Shown: piece by piece, positions 1-11,600 of the stretch
How positions within the stretch are numbered: position 1 is the stretch's first letter
Layout: each line of letters begins with the position of its first letter
From: Trichopria drosophilae
Lineage: Eukaryota; Arthropoda; Insecta; Hymenoptera; Diapriidae
Length of the DNA stretch: 64,000 nucleotides
Direction of reading: 5' to 3'
Assembly: GCA_030407085.1 (NCBI GenBank)
Contig: CM059586.1
Coordinates: 29,003,501 to 29,067,500, forward strand
Position numbers and translations under genes: made by a program
Notes under the pieces: model-generated
Told to the model about the DNA's origin: nothing
The model's input: the letters and a program-made list of their open reading frames with translations, nothing else
The model's database searches: none

Positions 1-545
1 TCAAAACATCACAGAAAAAAATACTGGCGGGGCTGACATTATGCCTGAAATGTAACTGAATACAGCTTTCTATTAGGACGAATTAAATTTATTGTACTAT
101 CATTTTCGTGTCTACTGAATAACATTATTTGTTTTCTAATATTTTATATATGAAAAAACTCATTCTGCGTGTATTTTCTTATATTTCAAAGAGAGACAAA
201 TTGGCGGTACTAACATTTGTCGAAATATCAGTCTTTAAAACAATAAGAATGGTAGCTTTTACTTTAATTTTCATACGTCAAGAATAAGATCTAATGCATT
301 TCATTATTTGATGTTTTGTTTCCCAAACGCTCCTCAAGAATTAAGGGTATGGATTTTGCGAAATTTTAAACTTGTTAAAAATTACAATGTCAAAAATGCA
401 GAAAAAAACGTAAACATTTTTTTGTTCTTTTTCACGTTATTTGTCACCCAAAATAGTGTCAGAATAAAAATATTTCAATTTTTAAAAATGATTACTTAAT
501 ATAGCTGAAAATTCAGTATTGGGTGCCCTTAATATTTTTATTACA
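1..545. other. Gene-free AT-rich flank
   Basis: I see no supported gene. One open frame of 63 codons (308-499) has AT-driven composition and no recognisable motif. The stretch ends directly at the 5' LTR of the Gypsy element; the last bases before the LTR read ATTACA. Confidence 0.6.
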
Positions 546-756
546 TGTAAAGAAAATGTATTTCTTTAATTTAAAATTTGCCGCGCTCCTCAGTAGACGA
601 AGTAGGGACCGGGTAAACGGCCGAGATTAAAGGTTTAAAATTAGAAAAGACATGTGCTTCGAGTCGAGTATGTACTGTGACTGTTAAATTAGAGGAAATT
701 AAACTTTAATTGTCGTTTCTCTATTTTCAGGTAAGGCTTGAGAAGCATTTTGAAAA
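546..756 (+). repeat. 5' LTR (segment shared with 3' LTR)
   Basis: The segment begins TGTAAAG and matches 5078-5289 almost perfectly up to the shared TTTTGAAAA, after which the two copies diverge. It contains CTATTTTCAGGTAAGG, which reads as an acceptor-like tract followed directly by a splice-donor-like GTAAGG. No AATAAA lies inside the shared segment. The true LTR may therefore be longer and this copy truncated at its 3' side. Confidence 0.88.
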
Positions 757-788
757 CGATATAATAATAATAATAGAAAGTGAACACA

Positions 789-1918
789 ATGACAAAATTA
801 CAATTCGAATTTAAAGTAAAGTCAGCGGATGAGGGAAAATCAAATGTAAATAACCATCACCCCAATCACCTCGGAGAATAACAGATACTTCGTAATACCC
901 GAAGAGCTACAATACATAAATTGCCACAAAAACATAATAAAAACAACGGTCTACAAGATGGTCAACAACAGTTTAAAAAAACGACACCAATGTCGGAAAG
1001 CATTGATATCACTAACAGAAGATCTAAAGAATGATTACATGGATGATTGTGGAAATATGATTTTCTCCGATCAACTATTAGAAGAAATTGAAAATGAACC
1101 CACAACTTCAAATCCCACAGAAGGTAATACTTTAAATCAGATCTTAGAAAAATTAATAGAGAGCACACAAAATACCAGAAATCAAAATTTAAAAAAAATA
1201 GCAGAAAAATTTACATTAGAGAAATTTACTAGTAAAAAGAATAATGTGAACCAATGGATGGATACTTTTGAAAAAGAATGTATACGATTTGAAATAACTG
1301 ATGACGAAAAGAAAATTGAAATTCTCAGATTATTTATGGATAAAAATTGCACAGACTGGTATAACTCGATGAGTATAAAATTCAGTGTAAACACAGAATG
1401 GACAATTTGAAAAACCAAATTTTGCGAATCATTCGCGAATAAAGGGTGGAATCCCATCACTTATGCGTTTCTGTTTAAGTATAAAGAAGGTTCGCTACTG
1501 GATTACGCAATAAGAAAAGAAAAACTATTATTATATATAAGAGCATCAATTGATCGTGGCACTTTAATAGATTTGATTGCAACCAGATTACCAGAGTTTA
1601 TACTTTATAGAATTAATAGAGAAACACTAAAAGATACAGTAGACTTATTTAATGAAATCAGTAAATATGAACATATGGTAAATAAAAAAATACATTTATA
1701 AACAAAAAAATGTAACACTAAATATAAAAGGAAAAAATACAGAATATAAACCATGTAAAATATGTGAAAAACTAAATAAAGGAATTCGTTACCATCCTGA
1801 AGAAACATGCTGGTTTAAAACAAAAGAAGAAGATAAAGAACACAAAAGCTTCATAAGGCATGTAAATAACTCGGTAATCGAAACGGAATTACACGAAAAT
1901 GACCAAAAAAACGAATAA
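789..1918 (+). pseudogene. Gag of the Gypsy element, broken
   Basis: An ATG at 789 opens a short lysine-rich frame. The reading then shifts near 850-880 into the frame that runs through the ATG at 958. That frame has capsid-like helical composition and continues past a TGA at 1408-1410 until a stop at about 1701. After a further shift in an A-run, a frame ending at 1918 carries a zinc knuckle: Cys, Cys two residues later, His nine later and Cys four later (CX2CX9HX4C, starting at 1754). The spacing is wider than the usual CX2CX4HX4C. The product would coat element RNA. It cannot be made intact from this copy unless the indels are assembly errors. Confidence 0.75.
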
Positions 1919-2220
1919 TTACACCATTAATAAAAGTCAAATTGTTACTAGAAGATAAATTAGAAATTTTTGGAATATACGATTCTGGTTCGAACGTTTC
2001 TTTAATAAACTCTAAATTACTAAATCCAAAAGGGAAAAGAAATTGCTTAAATAATGTAGATTTGGTAACAATTAATGGTGTTAAAAAAACAAATGGTTTG
2101 ACAACTATAAAAATCAAAATCTTTGAAATTGAAGAAAAAATTGATGTTTACATAATCGATAAAGACGATTTTAAATACGAATTTTTGATTGGGCTAGACA
2201 TGATAAAAAATTCAAATTAA
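1919..2220 (+). pseudogene. Retropepsin-like aspartic protease of the Gypsy element
   Basis: A frame of about 100 codons follows the gag stop. It contains GIYDSGSNVSLI near 1972-2008; D-S-G is the catalytic Asp signature of retroviral-type proteases. A later hydrophobic stretch, FLIGLDMI, resembles the conserved ILG-type motif near the C-terminus of the domain. The frame stops at 2218-2220 and the downstream RT continues one frame away across an A-run, so protease and RT are not fused here. Confidence 0.8.
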
Positions 2221-3908
2221 GTCAAAATGAAAACCTAAAAATTACCCAAAATATCGAAGAGAAAAATTCTATAAATCACAAAATTGAAGAACACATAAAG
2301 GAAAAATATGACCAAGAAAAATATTTAATAAACTTCAATGAACATGAAGAAAAAACAGATTTCAAAATAAAAATAAACCATTTAACTGAGAACCAACAAC
2401 TCGACATAGAAGAATTAATCGACGAATATAATACAGTCTTTGCAAAAGATAAATACGACGTTGGAAAAGCAAAGGAATATGAAGCACATATTGATCTTAT
2501 AATTGATAAATATTGCTGCAAAAGACCTTACAAGTGCACGGTAGAAGATAAAAAAGAAATGGAACTGCAAATATCAAAACTAATGCATAATAAACTAATT
2601 GAAGAATCTTACAGCCCATTTGCAGCACCAGTGACATTAGCATACAAAAAAGAAGAAAATAAGAAATCTAGATTATGCATAGACTTTAGAGACTTAAACA
2701 AAATAGTAATTCCTCAAACACAACCTTTTCCAATGATTGAAGACCTAATATTGAAAACAAGAAATTGCAAATTCTTCTCAACATTAGATATAAATTCTGC
2801 ATTCTGGTCAATTCCCCTGCGAATCGAAGATAAAAGTAAAACTGCATTTATAACACAAGACGGACATTTTCAGTGGATCTGCCTTCCGTTTGGATTGAAA
2901 ACAGCACCAGCAACATTTCAACGGATCCTAAGTAATATATTAAGAAAACATAAACTTTCTGATTTCGCAGTAAACTACATAGACGATATATTAATATTTT
3001 CTAAATCTTTTTCTGAGCACAAAAACATCTAAAACAATTACTAGCAGCAATAGAAAAAGAAGGCTTTAGATTGAAATTTACAAAATGCACATTCGCATCA
3101 AATTCAGTGAAATACCTTGGTCATATAATACAAGATCATTCAGTTACTCTGCTTAAAGATAATTTAACTTCAATAAAAGATTTCCCAGAGCCAAAAAATC
3201 ACAAAAATGTTCGACAGTTCCTAGGAAAAATAAATTTTTATCATGAATATATATACCAAATAGAGTAATAATCCTAAATCCATTACATAATTTACTTCGA
3301 AAAAATCAAAAATTCATTTGGTCCGAAGAATGCAAAACATTATTCGAGAAAATAAAAAAACTGCTATGCTCACAACCAATATTAGAAATTTTTGATGAAA
3401 ATTTACCAATCAATATATACACTGATGCATCTATAGAAGGTATCGGAGCTATCTTAAAACAAAAACAACTTAATGGCGAAGAAAAACCAGTAGCGTATTT
3501 TTTAAAAAAATTAAACGAAACCCAAAGAAAAAAAAACAATATACTTGGAAAGTCTAGCCATAAAAGAAGCAATAAAATACTGGCAATATTGGCTCATAAA
3601 TAAATCATTTACAGTATATACAGACCATAAACCTCTAAAAAATATGAATGTTAAATCTAGAACTGACGAAGAATTAGGAGATTTGATGTTCTATTTATCA
3701 CAATATGATTTAAAAATCAAATATGCCCCAGGAAAAGAAAACTTAGAAGCCTCAGTAGAAACCCAGTATTAGACCCAGAAGAAAATAAAGAAGAACAATT
3801 AAAAATTGTAAATCTTATAAATCTAAATGAAATTTTAACGGATCAAAAGAATAATAAAGAGATACACAATAAAAACAATACCTTAACAACAAAAGACAAA
3901 ATCGTCCA
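2211..3908 (+). pseudogene. Reverse transcriptase and RNase H of the Gypsy element
   Basis: The frame 2211-3032 encodes the RT fingers and palm, with LPFGL and the catalytic YIDDILIF box near 2975-3000. A shift near 3026 moves the thumb and connection into 3071-3268, and another shift near 3250 follows. RNase H is then recognisable by YTDAS (about 3417-3433), an ESLA Glu (about 3546-3560) and YTDHKPL (about 3618-3640). Further shifts occur near 3541 and 3750; the latter interrupts a typical C-terminal ALSRNP-like end. Domain order and motifs place the element in Ty3/Gypsy. Confidence 0.9.
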
Positions 3909-3911
3909 TTA

Positions 3912-4992
3912 AAAAATAAAGGGAAAAGAAAAAATTATTCTATCAGAAGAACTTAGTGTACAACTCATAAACAATGTACATAAAAATCTGTGTCATATAG
4001 GCATTCAACAAATGCAAAAAAAGATAAGCCCATTATATACAGCAAAAAATTTAACAAAGAACATTCGAAAAATTTGCAAAAATTGTGAAATTTGTACAAA
4101 AATAAATCAAGAGGACAAAATAAATTTGGCTTAATGTCGCATTTAGGACCAGCATCAAAACCTTTTGAAATAATCTCTATAGACACAATTGGAGGCTTCG
4201 GAGGTTCAAGATCAACAAAAAAATATTTACATCTGCTAGTGGACCACTTCACCAGATACGCATTTATTTTAACATCAAAAAGTCAAAACGCAAATGATTT
4301 TATAAAACTAACAACTGCTGTAACAGAAACAGAAAATATAGGGATGCTGCTCACCGATCAATACCCAGGAATCAATTCAAAAGAATTTAAAAGATTCTTA
4401 TATAACAAATCAATACCCGTGATATTTACAGCAGTAAATACACAATTTTCCAATGGTTTAAATGAACGCCTAAATCAAACTTTAATAAACAAAATTAGAT
4501 GTAAAATGAACGAAGAAAAAAAGAAGAAAACCTGGACAAGAATAGCACAAGAATGTGTGAATAAATACAATGATACCGAACATTCAGTCACCGGGTTTGC
4601 CCCGAGATATCTATTATACGGTACAGATGTTACAATACTACCAAAAACAACAAAAACAAATCAGTGATTGGATTAAAGACAGAGAGATAGCATTAATAAA
4701 TACAATAAAATCACACAATTATAATAAAACTCTATTCGACAAATATAGAAAGCACATCGAATTAAACGTAGGCGATCTAGTATACGTCGAAAACGGAAAT
4801 AAACTAAACAGAAAAAAACTGGATGAACTCAAAATAGGCCCATATAAAATTATTGAGAAGATCTCAAACTCGATATATAAAATAAATACAAGCCACAAGA
4901 AATTTGAGTCAAATCATATTACTAAATTGTGTCCCGTCGAAAAAAGAAAAAGAAAAGAAGAATCCGCAAGAAACAACGATGAAGATGTATAG
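3912..4992 (+). pseudogene. Integrase of the Gypsy element
   Basis: An N-terminal HHCC zinc-binding region (histidines near 3978-3996, CKNCEIC near 4078-4100) lies in one frame after an in-frame stop at about 3909. The catalytic core follows after a shift near 4100: first Asp in SIDTIGG, second Asp in LLTDQYPG, Glu in NGLNERLNQ, so the DDE triad is present. The C-terminal part shifts frame again near 4640 and contains KIGPYKI, a GPY/F-type module typical of Gypsy integrases. The last stop is at 4990-4992. No chromodomain or envelope frame follows. Confidence 0.88.
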
Positions 4993-5069
4993 AAAATAAC
5001 TTTATTACATTTATTCTACTTAGAATTTATCTTACCTTACAAAGATTATTAAAAACCTTATTCTCTAAC

Positions 5070-5077
5070 GGGGGAGA
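5070..5077 (+). promoter_or_regulatory. Polypurine tract of the Gypsy element
   Basis: The purine run GGGGGAGA (5070-5077) sits immediately before the TGTAAAG that starts the 3' LTR. That is the position and composition expected of the plus-strand DNA primer in Ty3/Gypsy elements. Confidence 0.8.
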
Positions 5078-5289
5078 TGTAAAGAAAATGTATTTCTTTA
5101 ATTTAAAATTTGCCGCGCTCCTCAGTAGACGAAGTAGGGACCGCGGTAAACGGCCGAGATTAAAGGTTTGAAATTAGAAAAGACATGTGCTTCGAGTCGA
5201 GTATGTACTGTGACTGTTAAATTAGAGGAAATTAAACTTTAATTGTCGTTTCTCTATTTTCAGGTAAGGCTTGAGAAGTATTTTGAAAA
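5078..5289 (+). repeat. 3' LTR (shared segment)
   Basis: This segment matches 546-756 with two substitutions and one inserted base. Beyond the shared part, an AATAAA-type poly(A) signal lies at about 5321-5326 within ATTAAATAAACTC. This suggests that the R and U5 parts of the LTR lie in 5290 to about 5390 and are missing from the 5' copy. Confidence 0.85.
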
Positions 5290-8200
5290 TGGTGTCATAA
5301 ACTGTAAAAAAAATAATTAAATAAACTCTATTTTCAGAGCAACGCGATATTGTTTATTCCGGAGAGAAAACCCTAACCTATAAATAATCTTATATGAATG
5401 TGAAAAAATAATAAAACCATACTAACAAAATCTATAATTCTATATTATTTCAAACACTTCTTAATTTAGATTACTAAACTACTTTTTCGCCCATTACTTT
5501 TTATAAACCCTTCCCCACCACGTCGCTTTCTTAACAATAATTTTCTTATTAAAGGTGTTTTTCCGCATCTACCTGGTATTTTAACTTTGAAAAAACAACT
5601 ATTAATATAAATAAGAAGGAATCGTCTTTTTCCCTTTGTTCTTGGTGAACTCTCAACAACTTTCTTTGATCTTTATTAAGAGACTAAATGCAGTGGTTGG
5701 CAAGGGTGCATCATCGCCTGAATTTGGAAAAACGATTCAGTAATTTTTAATTTACACTTTTCAGTGTAGATGACTATTTAACCGACTGACCACTCGTGCT
5801 TCCCCTTAAGAAAATAAATACAACTTCAGCCAAATTTTGAATTCGGTTGTAAATAACTTAGTAGCGATTCATGTTATTAAAAAGTTTAGAAAAATCCGAT
5901 TGATTTGGCTGATACAGAGGCGGTTTAACTCTTATCCTCATGGTAATTATTCTAACCACCGTCTTTCTTATTTTTATTATTTGAAAGATTATTTCACCTC
6001 TTTAAGATCTTTTTGCTTTTTAACTATACATAGAATATTGTTGAGCATACTTATTACACATGTTTACCAAATAAAGGGCCTTGGATGTTGTTGAGAAGCA
6101 GTGGATCATTTTCTGCGTAGATAATTATACTTACGGATTATGTACTCGAAAAATAAGGTTTTTTGCCATGTTTCAGGTTACGTGTTATCAGGATGCAACA
6201 ACTTTTGTTGGCCTTCTGTACTATTAACTTCTTTTATAACTACCCTTACTCTTAAAAATGAACTATTATTCGATCACCTACGATATTTTCATACGAAGTT
6301 ACGGCCATTTGGAAATTACAATATATATTCCATTAATCTCATGAGCATATGCTTTAAATACTTTGAGGCAGATATTTTGTACTGGGTATCTTCATTTCAA
6401 AATCTGCTCTGGGGATGTTTGGCGTTGAAGAATACGAATTTGAAGTCAAGATATTAACATCTTTTAATTATTGTACATAACCTCAAAATAGTACAAAATA
6501 CTCGCGTTTCGAGTAAATAACCTCAAATATTTCAAAATTCTGACGATATAGGCCACTACTGATTTCGAATTCAGATTCTCGAGCATAAAAGAAATCTGGC
6601 TAAACGCAATAGAACTGTCTGTTTTCGTAAAAAAGTTTGCAAAATAGAACATATTAAAAAGGTCTGGCTGCGCGCCCAACAATGTGAAAATACACATTTT
6701 TCATTAGCATATTGTTTAAAGTTATTGGAAAATTTCGAAAAATCTGTGCTCTGAGGTTGAATGTATTCCTGAAGTATAATTGCCATGATGATTCATGCGT
6801 GCACCACTTTTTATTTCCAGTTCAAACAATCAAAGACCGAAAAAATGGAAGAAAATTTTAGGAAAAAAATGATTGAAAATCATAGTGAATGATAATATAA
6901 AACCATGCCCCAAAAATGGTTCTTCAATTGATTTAGACGAAACCAACAAACAGATTTTTAAAATTATTTATCGTGTTCATCGTATGTAAAATACAAATAA
7001 TAAATTGCTATAAATAATAAAAAAAGATCGGACATAACAAGTTCTGAAGAATCCTTGGAAACGATATAATAAAGCTAAACAGCGACAAGGCATGAATGTA
7101 GAAAATGTTTAAAGATATTTATAGATGAAAATTAGTCCTATACGTACGTATATTAAAAATATGTACAATTTCCATTTATTATGTTTGTTAGTAATAAGAT
7201 ATTTTTATTATAAGAAATGTAACCATCTTCATGCTCACGCTCGTTGTAGGTATTACAAAATATCGTATGCAACATGGGCGAAATGTCGATCTCCGATTGT
7301 CACCCGCGCTTCGCGACAAACTTCGCACTCTTTCGATCGGTATTTGCGCCCTTGTTACGTAATATTCTATTATTATTGTACGTGATTTATTAACTTATTC
7401 TTCGAAAATAGTTTTGGTGGCGGCAGTAGAAAAATGTAAGGTGAATTAAAAAATTATTTGATTCGTAAAATATATTAATATGTTTATGTAAATGTTTAAT
7501 ATTTAAGGTTGATTTATTCTGAGTTACTTAAATAAGTTATATAAACCATATTATATTTAATGATCCAACACTGGCACGTACGGGATTTTACAGGTAAAAA
7601 CATATTATTTATATAGGTCGTTGTATTCGTAAGTATAAAAATCATAATGATATGATACTGCTCGGATATGAGATGTCTTTTGTACTGCTGGCACCTCCCG
7701 TCTGGATCGTAGAATCGCGATTTAGCCCAGTGACGACAAATTAAACTACCTTATGTAAAGTTTATTTTGTTTATTTTCTGATACTGATGCACAATTTGTC
7801 CGTCTATTATAGGAACTAGTAAAATTCTGTCACTCGGGTAACACAACAATATCAGAATATTACGAACGCTTTTAACAGTACATTCAGAAAATTATAGACA
7901 TATGCGTGAGATAAAAAAAAATTTCGTAATAAATTTCGACGTTTATGGAATTACTTCCATGTACGAAATACATTTTAGAAAGTAATTCCTTGCATATAAT
8001 ACAGATACAAATAATTAGTAAATGTAGAAAAAAATATCATTTAATTTATGATCTTTTAATATTGTTTTATTTTATGAAAAAGCGATAGTACAACAGATCA
8101 CTTACATAACTTTAGCAAATATTTCGTATTACATAAAATATAGGTTACTTCATATATACGTAAAGTTAAATTGCTTGCTATAATTCCGAATATATCTCCA

Positions 8201-8605
8201 AAGTTGGAGTAATTACTTCTTTATTAGACATTTAATATTAAAAATACAAATGCTCCATTTCAGAGAAGATGTGGACTTAAAGTCAAATGTCCGATAAAAC
8301 GAATCTTCTTATCAATGTATTCTTAACAAATCCATCACGGTGGCAGTAAGTCCAAGATTGGTTATTCTGTTGGTGCTTCTCTCGCATTGGATAATTTCCA
8401 GTTGATGCTAAAATTAAACCAAACCACTGAGAGTTATTTTAGTGCAAATTGAGCCTTGTCGTCATTCCACGCGGAACCGGTTTTCAGGCTGCATAATATC
8501 TGCGACGCGCAGTGACGGTAGTGTATTCGATCTTGAAATTTTGTAAATACTGACCACGTGTTGATACGAAGGTAGTTCCTGACAAATGATTAGATTACAC
8601 CAAAT
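5290..8605. other. Intergenic stretch upstream of the P450 gene
   Basis: I find no supported gene. Frames at 5837-6094 and 6140-6457 are short and lack motifs. 7255-7385 carries a half copy of the palindrome family described separately. The last few hundred bases (about 8250-8605) should contain the promoter and 5' UTR of the P450 gene, but I recognise no clear TATA box. Confidence 0.5.
7255..7385. repeat. Dispersed palindrome-family copy
   Basis: The stretch carries GGGCGAAATGTCGATCTCCG, then GCGACAAACTTC, then GCGCCCTTGTTACG and a TAATATTCTATT end. The same ordered words recur near 35.1-35.5 kb and 37.66-37.78 kb, so this is one copy of a dispersed repeat with a GC-richer core in AT-rich DNA. 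Confidence 0.6.
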
Positions 8606-11600
8606 ATGGACAGTAGATCAGTAATTGGATCGTTGATAATAGCGATCATCAGTGCTAAGTTTCTGATATGGATAGTTAAATTTACTAAATTTCATTGGAC
8701 CGTTAACAAAATACCGGGTTTAAAAGGATGGCCCTTCATCGGCAAAGCATTTGATATTGCAAGAGTCAAGCCAGAGGGTAAGTTAAATATTTTTCAGATT
8801 CCTACATCGAAAAAAAAACTAACGAATGTTATCCATAGGTTAGCAGTGGACCAGAAATGAAATGAATTACTTATAAATAATATTCATATAGTTTCTGTTA
8901 TTTTTAAATGTAGTCAAACTAACTTTCAAATTTTATTCTACTAACTGCATTCTTAATTGAAATTATGAAATGCGATAGACAACTTATCGTACTATGCAGT
9001 TCAAAAGTCAAATTTGTTAAGAATTTTTTGTTGCGTTTTCGATTTTATATTCACTTTCCTGGAACGACAGCCACTACGAGATATAAGAAAACAAATTTAT
9101 GTAATTCTATTTTGGTTTGCAGACAGAATTGAGTGGTTCACGAAGCTGACGTCCGATTTCAAAAACGGAATGTTCGTAGTCTGGGTGGGAAGCGATGCTC
9201 TTGTTCGAATTCGAAAACCTCGGCAACTAGAGGTGAATTTTATATTACGTAATTACGTAATATACGTTTTTATATTACGTAAATTATCTTCAGTTCTTGT
9301 TAACAAACAAACTATTTACCGTTCCTGACCATAGTTTAGTGTTACTCCGAGAGTGCATGAAATGTTTTCTTATCAATTCTGTCACATTTTGCGCACAGAA
9401 CTATCAAACAAAGTTATAATACCAAATGGAAAAAACATTAACAAATTTAAGTCATATTTATCTTATTGACGCGTGCGTTATCTTACTACATATGTTATGT
9501 GTGTGGGAAGCTGATGTGTATGAATGTGAAGTAAGTTTTTGTTATCACAATTATCCGAGTTGCATTCAAAATAAGCAAAAACTTGTTAGGTGGTATTACC
9601 GAGTATAACGTTAATATCAAAGGGCAAAGGATACGATCTGATTAAACCATGGCTAGGAAATGGTTTATTAACATCAACAGGTAAAAGTTGTCCTAACACG
9701 TCTATATTTATATTTGAGTTATTATTATATGACGAAATAATAAATTTTGAAATTCGATATAGGCCAGCAATGGTTTCATCAAAGACGCCTCTTGACTCCG
9801 GCCTTCCATTACGGAGTTCTGGAAAAATTCTTAATTGTCATAAATGAAAAAGTTGACATTTTAAATGAATGTCTCGAATACGCAGCTCTCAAAAACCCTG
9901 GAAAACCACTTAATATCATTGATTATGTAGTTAAGTGCACACTAGACATTATTTGTGAAACTTCAATGGGGTTTAATCTTAATGCACAAAGGAATACTGA
10001 AAACGAATATGCAGCTGCAGTGCACAAGTAAGACTAAATATTTATTACGAATAACGGAAAATTAAAAATTTGATAATTTTTATAAATAAATCATGTAACA
10101 TGTCATATGCAATAAGAATTGCATGAAGTTTTTCTTTTAAATTATATTGACAGCTTATTAATTAGCGTATGCAAGACCCCATGATTGCATACGCTATTAA
10201 ATTACCCGACAATTAAAAATTAAGAATTCAGACAAATTTACATTACATTTGATAAACGCGAATTGTCATGAGAATCATTTTCCAACTCGTAAAATGTGGA
10301 TTTCAACATGAAGCTGCTGTGTTGAATAAAATACTTTTTGCAAAAAAATTTGCAGATAAGTCAAGTTCCTAAAATATTCAAAGTATAAGAGACAGGCGTT
10401 AGTGAAGGAAAAATATTACGAGTTTATTGTTATATCACATGTATTTTTTTTGGGTAGTAATGCCCGTTTCTTGGTTAATAAATAAATAAATAAATAAATA
10501 AATTATTTCTGTACAATTACTAAATGAATAGTTCCTATATTTTCAGATTTTCAAAAATAACAATAAACCGTTTTATTTGGCCATGGGCAATGTGGGATTG
10601 GTACTTTTACTCCACAAAAGCAGGTCAACAATTAAAAGAAGCCGTAAAAACTTTGCATGATTTTACAATAAAGGTTATATTACACATTTATTTCTCTTGG
10701 CACATGATTATATTCAACAGTTATTTAAATAAATACTAACTGGTAGTAAATTCGCAGCTTATTAACGAGAAGAAACGGAAGAGAAAAATTAGCAATATTA
10801 GCCATGATATTGATAGAGATGTAAATTCTACTACAACTGGTAAGTTATGTTCCAAAAAAGTACAATGATATATAGTTTAACCAAGAAAAAAAGAAAAAAA
10901 AGTCGAAAATTGGCAAATTTATATCATAAGATATGTAGTTTTACTCAAATTATTTTCCTGTAATTAAAACAATTAATACTTCGAATTTTGCTTTAAAAAA
11001 AATTAGATTGCAAATGCAATAAATGAGATTTTGACATGTTTATTATAAGACAATTTTGATGATCTGAAAGAAAATTGAACATATTATCTAAAATTTTGCC
11101 CGCAATAGTGAATCATATATTTTGAATATTGGAAAAATGATCTCAGGTTCGTAAGGACCCAAAAAACCAAATCTAGATTCATTTTTTTAAAAGATCTTTG
11201 TTTAGATAATTTTCTGTTAGAAAACTTTTCAGGATATTTTGAGTCTTTCACACAATCTTTTTTCAAATCCGACATGAAAATATTGTTTGAAAATGTTTTA
11301 GCGAAAAAATCGTGTAACTGAAGTTATTTATTATTGTTAATGAATGTTACTATTGATATTTTAAACAACGCACATTGTGCTTTCAGGAATACGCAACAGG
11401 AAAACCTTTTTAGATTTGCTGCTGGAAGGAAGAGATAAAGAAGAGCAACCATTTACAGATAAAGAGATACGTGAACAAGTGGACACATTTATGTTCGCGG
11501 TAACGCACTCTATCAACCTTATGCTTAATAACTTAATAAGATAAGAGTGCAAACTTTATCAATTCAAATTTGTGTTTACGTCCACTGACTTGACCTAAGA

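Larger units (their letters stand above)
546..5289 (+). mobile_element. Ty3/Gypsy-type LTR retrotransposon, coding-defective
   Basis: Two direct repeats of about 211 bp flank gag, protease, reverse transcriptase, RNase H and integrase segments in that order, which is the Ty3/Gypsy arrangement (integrase after RNase H). A polypurine tract abuts the 3' LTR. No env-like frame follows integrase. The two LTR segments differ by two substitutions and one one-base indel, so the insertion looks young. Nevertheless the coding region is broken by about ten frameshifts or stops (near 850, 1408, 1700, 2211, 3026, 3250, 3541, 3750, 3909, 4100 and 4640), most of them in runs of A. I see no convincing target-site duplication. 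Confidence 0.93.

Noticed and set aside
308..499. 63-codon plus-strand frame
   Set aside because: Phe/Asn/Lys-biased translation of AT-rich DNA, no motif, adjacent to the LTR.
5837..6457. Two plus-strand frames of 85 and 105 codons
   Set aside because: Composition follows base bias; no domain, signal or splice context.
7125..7385. 86-codon plus-strand frame
   Set aside because: Second half is the dispersed palindrome repeat; chance frame.
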